From Clostridia bacterium (GTDB lineage Bacteria > Bacillota > Clostridia > Christensenellales > Aristaeellaceae): DNA of 7,657 nt. The DNA lies in the NCBI GenBank assembly GCA_017469605.1, contig JAFUGB010000234.1:1-7657 (forward strand), read 5' to 3'. This document shows positions 1 through 5,338 of this stretch, one piece after another. The position numbers and the translations under genes are program-made. Numbering within the stretch: position 1 is the first letter of the stretch; the number at the start of each line of letters is the position of its first letter. The notes beneath the pieces are model-generated. The model did not search any database, was not told the origin of the DNA, and saw only the letters and a list, made by a program, of their open reading frames with translations.

Positions 1-674
1 CGTGCATCGGCATGGGTGACAACGAGACCCTGGGCAGCTGCCTGGATACCGGCGCAAACGTGATCAAAATCATCAAGCCCTACGCGGACCGGGAGGAAAT
101 TTTCAGCCGCATCCGCTACGCCGAGGAGCATGGCGCTATGGCAGTCGGCCTGGACGGAGGCCATGCTATCAAGCCCGAATCACCGGACTTTGATACGATC
201 CAGGGCTGCCCGATGAAGCTCCCGACCCTGGATGAGATGAAGGAGTACATCCAGGCGACAAAGCTGCCCTTCTTCCTCAAGGACATCCTGAGCGTACGCG
301 ACGCTATCCTGGCAAAGAAACTTGGCGCAGCCGGCGTGATCATCGGCCATCACCACGATTTGATGCATTGGGCAACCCCGCCGGTTTATCTGCTGAAGGA
401 TATCCGTAAAGCGGTAGGAAGTGATTTTATCCTGATTGCTGATGGTGGGATCGATGACGGTTTTGACGCTTTCAAGGCGCTTGCGCTGGGAGCGGATATG
501 GTATGTACCGGCAGGGCTTTGATGGGCCCTTATATGCAGGATGGCGCTGAAGGCGTGGCCAAGGCCCTGCGCACGATGACTGACGAACTGTTATCCATGA
601 TGTATCGCACAAATACGGCTGATTTGAAGAGCATTGATCCTTCTGTCATCCACGAGGCGTGGTGGATGAAATAA
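1..674 (+). CDS. FMN-dependent alpha-hydroxy-acid dehydrogenase/oxidase-like protein (5' truncated)
   Basis: The reading frame is open to the left edge, so the N-terminal part is missing; about 223 residues are visible, against roughly 340-400 for the family. Numbering from the first visible Met (base 12), the C-terminal half of an FMN TIM barrel is seen: FFLKDIL (the flavin-contacting Lys90), VIIGHHHDLMHW (110-120; His114 aligns by eye with the catalytic His of the usual SNHGGRQ), ADGGIDDG (143-150) and ALGADMVCTGRALMG (158-172; the Gly-Arg phosphate-binding turn). The family oxidises L-2-hydroxy acids (lactate, glycolate, mandelate) with FMN in the cytosol. Here the substrate-carboxylate Arg of SNHGGR appears to be Leu117 and the RRG of DxGxRRG is DDG, so the usual substrate should not be assumed. 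Clostridial relatives are commonly annotated only as alpha-hydroxy-acid oxidizing protein. A gap of 64 bases with no hairpin separates it from the next gene, so cotranscription is likely. Confidence 0.85.
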   Translation, partial: CIGMGDNETLGSCLDTGANVIKIIKPYADREEIFSRIRYAEEHGAMAVGLDGGHAIKPESPDFDTIQGCPMKLPTLDEMKEYIQATKLPFFLKDILSVRDAILAKKLGAAGVIIGHHHDLMHWATPPVYLLKDIRKAVGSDFILIADGGIDDGFDAFKALALGADMVCTGRALMGPYMQDGAEGVAKALRTMTDELLSMMYRTNTADLKSIDPSVIHEAWWMK

Positions 675-738
675 GCCCCCTGTGGCGCAACGACTGGAAG
701 AACAGAATCTTGCCTGAGCAAACGGAAAGGAGCAGAGG

Positions 739-1473
739 ATGAAAAACAGACCGTATGTGTTTTGCCATATGATGACCTCTTTGGACGGAAAAATCATGGG
801 AAATTGGTTTGATGCTCCGGAAGTGGAAAAAGCGGGTGAGTTCTTTGATGATCTCACCTTTGGACGTGTCCCGGAAGGCTATCACATGCAGGGATGGTTT
901 TCCGGACGGATCACCTCGGAGGACGCGTTCACCAATCATCGTAAGCCTGATTTGGATGAAAGCGCAGCCCCCGTTCCAGTCGGTGATTACGTGATCAAAA
1001 TGGAAAAGCCGATGTATTATATCTCCATTGATACCCACGGGAGATTGGGCTGGACCTCAAACACCATTCAGTATTCCGGCGTTACCGCCAGGATTCTGGA
1101 GGTGCTGACCGAATCCACATCCAACGCCTACAAAGCGCTGCTTCGGAAACTGGATATCCCCTATGTGATCGCAGGGAAAGATACGCTGGATATTCCGCTG
1201 CTCATGGAGAAGCTATATGACGAATTTGGCCTGCGGACTTTGATGCTGGGCGGAGGCGGCATCATCAACTGGTCGTTCATCCAGGCCGGTATGTGTGATG
1301 AATTATCCATTGTCCTGTCGCCTGCGGCGGATGGATCAACAAAAACACAAACGCTGTTCATGGAAAAAGAGGGCTTGTCCGATGATCGTCCTGTCAGCTT
1401 TGAATTGCTGGATGTTACAAAAATAGAAGATGGCGCTTTGTGGCTCCGATACAAGGTGAAAAACGCAAAATAA
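739..1473 (+). CDS. RibD C-terminal/dihydrofolate reductase-fold oxidoreductase
   Basis: A 244-residue cytosolic protein of the RibD_C (bifunctional deaminase-reductase C-terminal) family, an NADPH-dependent reductase fold. Visible marks are MMTSLDGKI (11-19) near the N-terminus, TLMLGGGGIINWSFIQAG (167-184; the glycine-rich cofactor loop) and CDELSIVLSPAADG (186-199). There is no N-terminal deaminase domain with zinc ligands and no other rib gene nearby, so a role in riboflavin synthesis is unlikely; stand-alone members are mostly of unknown substrate. The start is supported by AAAGGAG at 726-732, six bases before the ATG. It lies between two other oxidoreductase genes on the same strand: 64 bases after the FMN enzyme and 19 bases before the aldo/keto reductase. 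It is probably part of one transcript and may reduce an intermediate of the same pathway, which is inference only. Confidence 0.85.
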   Translation: MKNRPYVFCHMMTSLDGKIMGNWFDAPEVEKAGEFFDDLTFGRVPEGYHMQGWFSGRITSEDAFTNHRKPDLDESAAPVPVGDYVIKMEKPMYYISIDTHGRLGWTSNTIQYSGVTARILEVLTESTSNAYKALLRKLDIPYVIAGKDTLDIPLLMEKLYDEFGLRTLMLGGGGIINWSFIQAGMCDELSIVLSPAADGSTKTQTLFMEKEGLSDDRPVSFELLDVTKIEDGALWLRYKVKNAK

Positions 1474-1492
1474 GGAAGAGGGGGACACAAAA

Positions 1493-2641
1493 ATGGCACG
1501 GAATCCATTGGGCTTTGGCATGATGCGGCTGCCCGTAAAAAACGGCAGCGCGACAGACTTCGACTATGAACAGATTTTCACCATGGTGGACGAATTCATC
1601 CGGGCAGGCTTTACCTATTTTGATACCAGCTTTGTGTATCATGACGGGAAAAGTGAGGAAGCCACCCGGAAAGCGCTGGTGGAGCGCTATCCCAGAAACG
1701 CCTATACCGTAGCGACAAAATTCCCCACCTTCAACCTGGTGCCGGAGGATCAGATCGAGGGCCTTTTCCAGAGCCAGCTGGAACACTTGGGATTGGATTA
1801 CATCGACTATTACCTGCTGCACAATATCCAGAATGTCTTTTACGACGGCTTCGATGGTCAGGGCGGCATTGTGAAGACCACGCATCTGTTCGATCACGCC
1901 AAGGCGTGGAAGGAGCAGGGAAAGATCCGGCATCTGGGCATCTCCTTCCATTCCTCAGCCAAGCTGCTGGATCGCATCCTGGCAGAGCATCCTGAAATCG
2001 AATTCGTGCAGATTTCCATGAACCCCATTGATTGGGACAGCGAGCTGGTGCAGGCAAAGCTGTGCTACGATGTGATTTGCAAACATGGCCGGAAAGCCGT
2101 TCTGATGGAAGCTGTCAAAGGCGGAGGCCTGGCAAAGCTGCCGGAGGAAGCGGAGAAAAAGCTCAAGGCATTGCACCCCGATTGGAGCATCGCTTCCTGG
2201 TCTGTCCGTTTCTCGCTTCAAATGGAAAACGTCATCGCCACGCTCTCCGGCATGAGCACGCTGGAGCAGGTGAAGGATAACGTGAAAACCTGCAAGGACG
2301 CTTTGCCGCTGACGGAGGAGGAAATCCAAACGCTATTTGATGCCATGCGCATCTATCGGGAAAGCGCGCCCATCAAGCAAGGCCAGATCGACCAATATCA
2401 GGGAATCATGTATCATGGCGTGCCTGTCACCGCGATCTTGCAGGCGTACAGCATCTGCCAGATCCAGCCAGATCCTGGTTATTCCGATGATAACAATTAC
2501 CTGAAAAACGCCATTGCAGAAGCTGAACACGTCGATTTCCGCCAAGGCTTATCCAAGCAGACGGTGATCGCTGCAAACGGGGATGATATCACGAAGATGG
2601 TAGAAGACACCGTTCAATGGCTGACGGAAAACACTTTCTGA
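1493..2641 (+). CDS. Aldo/keto reductase family protein with degenerate C-terminal tail
   Basis: A 382-residue NAD(P)H-dependent aldehyde/ketone reductase on an (alpha/beta)8 barrel. The catalytic tetrad is complete: Asp44 (YFDTS), Tyr49 (VYHDGKSE), Lys76 (ATKFP) and His110 (DYYLLHN). HLGISFH (147-153) and VIATLSGMST (247-256) are further family motifs. The length and the segment after about residue 295 match the anaerobe subfamily that carries a C-terminal 4Fe-4S domain (CxxCxxCxxxCP, then GVxIPxIxxxYN). Here the tail reads GIMYHGVPVTAILQAYSICQIQ (304-325): the flanking residues remain, but the cysteine cluster is gone and only Cys322 is left nearby. It is therefore expected to be a plain reductase without an iron-sulfur cluster. 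The purine-rich AGGAAGAGGGGG just before the ATG is the ribosome site. It starts 19 bases after the previous stop and is followed by a strong terminator, so it is the last gene of the run. The substrate is unknown. Confidence 0.9.
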   Translation: MARNPLGFGMMRLPVKNGSATDFDYEQIFTMVDEFIRAGFTYFDTSFVYHDGKSEEATRKALVERYPRNAYTVATKFPTFNLVPEDQIEGLFQSQLEHLGLDYIDYYLLHNIQNVFYDGFDGQGGIVKTTHLFDHAKAWKEQGKIRHLGISFHSSAKLLDRILAEHPEIEFVQISMNPIDWDSELVQAKLCYDVICKHGRKAVLMEAVKGGGLAKLPEEAEKKLKALHPDWSIASWSVRFSLQMENVIATLSGMSTLEQVKDNVKTCKDALPLTEEEIQTLFDAMRIYRESAPIKQGQIDQYQGIMYHGVPVTAILQAYSICQIQPDPGYSDDNNYLKNAIAEAEHVDFRQGLSKQTVIAANGDDITKMVEDTVQWLTENTF

Positions 2642-2646
2642 TTCCA

Positions 2647-2702
2647 CATGAAAAAAAGGGATATGCGCGTGTCATGGAGAAGCGCATATCCTTTTCTTCA
2701 TG
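2647..2702 (+). terminator. Intrinsic terminator of the three-gene run
   Basis: Six bases after the aldo/keto reductase stop, GGATATGCGC (2659-2668) pairs perfectly with GCGCATATCC (2682-2691) around a 13-base loop. The stem extends outward through a G-T pair and A-T pairs (2655-2658 with 2692-2695). After a one-base bulge, CATGAA (2647-2652) pairs with TTCATG (2697-2702). The right side is T-rich (CTTTTCTT) and the left side A-rich, so the hairpin could stop transcription in either direction. It separates the upstream run from the Old Yellow Enzyme gene, which then needs its own promoter. Confidence 0.85.
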
Positions 2703-2782
2703 TTCTTTTTGGAATACAGTTGTGTCAAGAAATAGTTAATAAACTTTGCGTTAGAGAAGCAAAAACATATTTGCTTGACTTT

Positions 2783-2796
2783 CATATTTGGATATG
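2783..2796. promoter_or_regulatory. Small palindrome CATAT-TTGG-ATATG upstream of the Old Yellow Enzyme gene
   Basis: Five-base perfect inverted arms with a 4-base spacer. The first eight bases (CATATTTG) also occur at 2766-2773, 17 bases earlier, and ATTTGC (2769-2774) faces GCAAAT (2797-2802). The site lies about 100 bases upstream of the predicted transcript start. It could be a regulator site, but AT-rich DNA makes short palindromes common, so this is only a candidate. Confidence 0.3.
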
Positions 2797-2815
2797 GCAA
2801 ATTATCAACACGTAT

Positions 2816-2840
2816 CAGCATCAAGTTTTTCTTAACGCTG
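2816..2840. promoter_or_regulatory. Candidate LysR-type operator (imperfect dyad near -65)
   Basis: CAGCATCAAG (2816-2825) and CTTAACGCTG (2831-2840) are inverted repeats matching at 8 of 10 positions around a TTTTT spacer. The centre, about base 2828, is close to -65 from the start predicted by the downstream promoter, which is where LysR-type activators usually have their recognition site. The left arm is part of a 12-base sequence (2815-2826) found exactly again at the LysR gene's own promoter (5087-5098). Binding is inferred, not shown. Confidence 0.5.
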
Positions 2841-2857
2841 TGTCAAGGAACGCGAAA

Positions 2858-2886
2858 TTCACAAGCTTTTGTGTTCATGATATGAT
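2858..2886 (+). promoter_or_regulatory. Promoter of the Old Yellow Enzyme gene (extended -10)
   Basis: The -35 element is TTCACA (2858-2863, 5 of 6 to TTGACA). The spacer is 17 bases and the -10 is TATGAT (2881-2886), preceded by TG plus one base at 2878-2880. The predicted start is near 2893, giving a leader of about 25 bases. CACAA-GCTT-TTGTG (2860-2873) is a palindrome that runs from the -35 into the spacer and may be an additional operator. Confidence 0.7.
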
Positions 2887-2902
2887 ATAAACGCACAAAA
2901 CA

Positions 2903-2920
2903 AGGAGGGCTTTCATCGTG
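2903..2920 (+). promoter_or_regulatory. Ribosome site deciding a GTG start
   Basis: AGGAGGG at 2903-2909 sits eight bases before GTG (2918-2920). No in-frame ATG is equally well placed, and the protein from this GTG begins directly with the beta-strand region expected of the family, so the GTG start is preferred. Confidence 0.8.
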
Positions 2921-4108
2921 AAGAAATTGACCGATCAGATCACGTTCCGTAACGGCAGCACGATTACGAACCGTATTCTCCAGTCTCCCATGCTGACCAA
3001 CAGCGGTCTGGATGAGATGGTGACGCAGGATACCATTGATTACTATACTGCCCATTCCCAGTCTGCGGGCGTTGTGGTGGTGGAATATACCAGCGTCAGC
3101 CCCAATGGCAGCCCTTCCCGTTCCTGGGCGCGGGACCGCGAGCAGCTGGCGATCTATGACGACAAATTCGTGCCCGGGTTGACCCAAGTGGCCCAGGGCC
3201 TGAAAAAGGACGGCAACAAGGCGCTGCTGCAGCTGGTGCATTCCGGCCGCGAGGCCAATTACCGCGCTGAGCTGGGCGGCCGTGTGGAGGTGCCCTCCCA
3301 GATGGATTTCTCCTGGCTCAAATATCCCGTGTATGAGCTCAAGGAGGACGAGGTCTGGCAGATCATCAAGGATTTTGGCACTGCCACCAAGCGGGCCATT
3401 GACTGCGGCTTTGACGGCGTGGAAATCCACGGCGCCAACCATTATCTGATCCAGGAATTCTTCTCCGCTTTCTCCAATCATCGCACCGATTATTTCGGCG
3501 GCTCTCTGGAAAAGCGCATGAACTTCCCCATTGAGGTCTCCCGTGAGATCTTCCGCGTGGTGAAAGAATACGCGCCCAAGGATTTCATCGTGGGCTATCG
3601 TATCAGCCCCGAAGAGATCCACGGCGAGAACGTGGGCTACACCTGGCACGAGTCCCAGCAGCTGGTGGCCAAGCTGACCGAGCTGTTCGATTTCGATTAC
3701 GTCCATCTGTCCACTCTGGATTACAAGGCCCTGCCCGAGACGAAGGATTCCGATAAGACCATCGCTGAACTGATGGGCGAAGCCATCAAGGCACCGACCC
3801 TGGAGGTTGTCACCGGTGGCATCACCACCTATGAGCAGATGCTGGAATGCCTGGAGCATGCCGATATCGTGGGCCTGGGCCGCATGACTCTGATGGATGC
3901 CAAGATCGGCTATAAGATCGAGCACGGCCTGCAGGATCAGATCAAAACCTTCTTTACGGAGGAGGGCCTGAAGGAAGGCAAGGTCACCATCGGCACCATC
4001 GAAACCCTGGCCGGTATCGTCAAGATGCTCGGCCTGGATACCCCCGGTTCCGACGTGCTGTTGAAGCTCGCCGGCGAAAACCTGGATTCCAGTGTCATTC
4101 ACGGATAA
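2918..4108 (+). CDS. Old Yellow Enzyme family NADH:flavin oxidoreductase (single domain)
   Basis: A 396-residue FMN TIM-barrel ene-reductase, expected in the cytosol, which passes hydride from NAD(P)H via FMN to activated C=C bonds (enones, enals, steroid or bile-acid-like rings, nitro compounds). Visible motifs are LLQLVHSGRE (103-112), DGVEIHGANHYLIQEFFS (166-183; His171 and Asn174 match the substrate-binding His/Asn pair of OYE1), NHRTDYFGGSLEKR (187-200), GYRISPEE (226-233) and VGLGRMTLMD (318-327; FMN phosphate). It ends after the barrel, without the 4Fe-4S and FAD/NAD(P) domains of BaiCD or 2,4-dienoyl-CoA reductase type enzymes. Codons end mostly in C or G, more so than in the neighbouring LysR and transporter genes, which suggests good expression. 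It has its own promoter and a strong ribosome site, and converges on a LysR gene that probably controls it. The true substrate is not predictable. Confidence 0.93.
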   Translation: MKKLTDQITFRNGSTITNRILQSPMLTNSGLDEMVTQDTIDYYTAHSQSAGVVVVEYTSVSPNGSPSRSWARDREQLAIYDDKFVPGLTQVAQGLKKDGNKALLQLVHSGREANYRAELGGRVEVPSQMDFSWLKYPVYELKEDEVWQIIKDFGTATKRAIDCGFDGVEIHGANHYLIQEFFSAFSNHRTDYFGGSLEKRMNFPIEVSREIFRVVKEYAPKDFIVGYRISPEEIHGENVGYTWHESQQLVAKLTELFDFDYVHLSTLDYKALPETKDSDKTIAELMGEAIKAPTLEVVTGGITTYEQMLECLEHADIVGLGRMTLMDAKIGYKIEHGLQDQIKTFFTEEGLKEGKVTIGTIETLAGIVKMLGLDTPGSDVLLKLAGENLDSSVIHG

Positions 4109-4120
4109 TCCTGCCAAGGC

Positions 4121-4161
4121 ATCAAAAAAGTGTCGCTTCATTCAGCAACACTTTTTTTGAT
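4121..4161. terminator. Bidirectional terminator shared by convergent genes
   Basis: ATCAAAAAAGTGT (4121-4133) pairs with ACACTTTTTTTGAT (4148-4161), with one bulged T. After a C-A mismatch the inner stem GCT/AGC closes a small loop. A-runs on one side and T-runs on the other give a U-tract in both directions. The LysR stop codon (4138-4140) lies at the loop, so its last codons form one arm and the hairpin serves both the Old Yellow Enzyme gene and the LysR gene. Confidence 0.85.
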
Positions 4162-5055
4162 CTCTTCTGTTATCATTTTCATCAATTTCATTGCGGGTGC
4201 AGAAGGCCCGTGATAAGAATTTGTAATCCACCCCATGTTGGAGTGATCATCGACCAGATGGCCGATCGAAACCATTTTCAGATCATCGGATGCTTCCTCA
4301 CGGGATAAGGATGCAAGGATTGCCCGGCCAAAGCTAACCGCATTTTTCTTGCAGATGACCTCATGCATGGCCCAGCTGTCATCGGAGCGCATGATCAACG
4401 GAAGTGGCCCGCAGAGGAACTGAAGCTGATTGAAAAGATAATCTTGGGATTCGTCGTTGTACATGCAGTACTGTTGGCTTTTCAAATCATCCAATGTAAT
4501 GATTTCCTTTTGAAGCAGCTCGTTTTCAGCAGAGCATATCAGCATGATGTTGCTTTGGCATACCTGTTCAAACTGCACTCCCTCACCAAGCTCTAATAAG
4601 TTATTGGGCATTACAATGAATCCAGCATCAATTTCCTGATTTCTCACAGCCTGGAGGATTTGATCCCGCTCATATCTGCGGATATCCAGCATGACGTTGG
4701 GGAATTCTTTTTGAAACGCTCCCAGAAAGCAATCGATAAAGGACGTAAGCATCGTGTTCATATATCGGATGGAAACCGTCTCATGCGATGCCGGATCCGA
4801 CAGCGTAGCCGCCGTACTTACCAGGGCGTTTTTTGAGTGCAGTACAGAGGAAACAGCACTGAGCAATTGCAGGCCCGCCGGGGTGACCACCGTGCCCTTA
4901 CTTGTCTTTTCAAAGATTTTGACGCCCAGCTCTTTCTCCAATTGATTGATAGATAGACTGAGTCCTGATTTGGTGATATGCAGGATATCAGCGGCGGTCT
5001 GCATCGAGGGATGATGTGACAACACTTCGGCATAAAGAAGTTGTTCAAAGGTCAT
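4138..5055 (-). CDS. LysR family transcriptional regulator
   Basis: A 305-residue protein of standard LysR length. Residues 1-60 form the winged helix-turn-helix: SMQTAADILHITKSGLSLSI (17-36) is the helix-turn-helix, and LEKELGVKIFEKTSKGTVVTPAG (39-61) is the recognition end and wing. A linker helix follows, then the periplasmic-binding-protein-like effector domain (about 92-295, e.g. VSIRYMNTMLTSFIDCFLGAF and DAGFIVMPNN). The ATG is preceded by AAGGAGGC (complement of 5062-5069) at good spacing. The gene faces the Old Yellow Enzyme gene instead of being divergent from a target. The shared 12-base element at its own promoter and upstream of the Old Yellow Enzyme gene makes it the likely regulator of both. 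The effector is unknown; by analogy it would be the substrate or a product of the reductases. Confidence 0.93.
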   Translation of the reverse strand: MTFEQLLYAEVLSHHPSMQTAADILHITKSGLSLSINQLEKELGVKIFEKTSKGTVVTPAGLQLLSAVSSVLHSKNALVSTAATLSDPASHETVSIRYMNTMLTSFIDCFLGAFQKEFPNVMLDIRRYERDQILQAVRNQEIDAGFIVMPNNLLELGEGVQFEQVCQSNIMLICSAENELLQKEIITLDDLKSQQYCMYNDESQDYLFNQLQFLCGPLPLIMRSDDSWAMHEVICKKNAVSFGRAILASLSREEASDDLKMVSIGHLVDDHSNMGWITNSYHGPSAPAMKLMKMITEEIKKSVAE

Positions 5056-5086
5056 TCAGATGCCTCCTTATTGCATTTTCATCTTC

Positions 5087-5104
5087 TCAGCATCAAGTAT
5101 AACA
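5087..5104 (-). promoter_or_regulatory. LysR gene promoter with overlapping shared element
   Basis: On the minus strand TATACT (5101-5096) is preceded by TG plus one base (5104-5102), an extended -10. No convincing -35 is present at 17-18 bases. The start would be near 5089, with a leader of about 33 bases. TCAGCATCAAGT (5087-5098) covers the region from the -10 to +1 and is identical to 2815-2826, so binding here would be expected to repress the gene (autoregulation, inferred). Confidence 0.55.
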
Positions 5105-5211
5105 CAGATGAGTGGGGAGAAAAGAAAAAATACAAATGCCGGCAGTTCGGTGTAATTTGAAGCAAGTTTATGGGAACATATAGATTTGATTCGCATGGCT
5201 GGAGTTATCAT

Positions 5212-5241
5212 TTGACAGCTTGCAACACTGGCTGGTAAATA
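5212..5241 (+). promoter_or_regulatory. Possible plus-strand promoter in the LysR-MFS gap
   Basis: A perfect TTGACA (5212-5217) is followed after 18 bases by TAAATA (5236-5241), with TG plus one base before it. No plus-strand gene follows; the next genes are on the minus strand. It could start a short RNA ending at the hairpin at 5259-5307. The -10 is a poor match, so this is uncertain. Confidence 0.3.
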
Positions 5242-5258
5242 CCCATGAATAGACTTTT

Positions 5259-5307
5259 AGCAAGATTTGTGCTATGCCTGGTGCATAATAAAAGAATTTG
5301 CTTTTTT
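5259..5307 (+). terminator. Possible plus-strand hairpin terminator in the LysR-MFS gap
   Basis: AGCAAGATTT (5259-5268) pairs imperfectly with AGAATTTGCT (5293-5302), with one A-A mismatch and two G-T pairs. An inner hairpin TATGC-CTGGT-GCATA lies at 5273-5287, and six T follow (5302-5307). The T-run serves only plus-strand transcripts; read from the minus strand it is not a terminator for the MFS gene. The rest of the 283-base gap holds no gene that can be supported. Confidence 0.35.
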
Positions 5308-5338
5308 GTCAGCACATTCCCTTTGGAATATAGCTTCT

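Noticed and set aside
739..1473. Riboflavin biosynthesis gene ribD
   Set aside because: Only the reductase-type C-terminal domain is present, with no deaminase domain and no rib neighbours or FMN riboswitch.
2775..2803. TTGACT with CAAATT as a second promoter for the Old Yellow Enzyme gene
   Set aside because: The -10 match is poor and the downstream extended -10 promoter is far better.
2841..2846. TTGACA on the minus strand as a divergent promoter
   Set aside because: No -10-like hexamer occurs 16-18 bases further, and no minus-strand gene follows there.
2648..2890. An 80-codon plus-strand frame between the aldo/keto reductase and the Old Yellow Enzyme genes
   Set aside because: It begins inside the terminator stem, lacks a ribosome site and runs over the promoter region.
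2843..4141. A 432-codon open frame on the minus strand covering the whole Old Yellow Enzyme gene
   Set aside because: Its translation matches no family I recognise and has the low-complexity His/Leu/Gly look of an antisense frame; the plus-strand gene has clear motifs, promoter and ribosome site. The long open frame is a by-product of C/G-ending codons.
5311..5335. Hairpin ATTCC-CTTT-GGAAT just after the MFS stop as its terminator
   Set aside because: Read on the minus strand it is followed by an A-run, not a U-tract, and the stem is only five perfect pairs.
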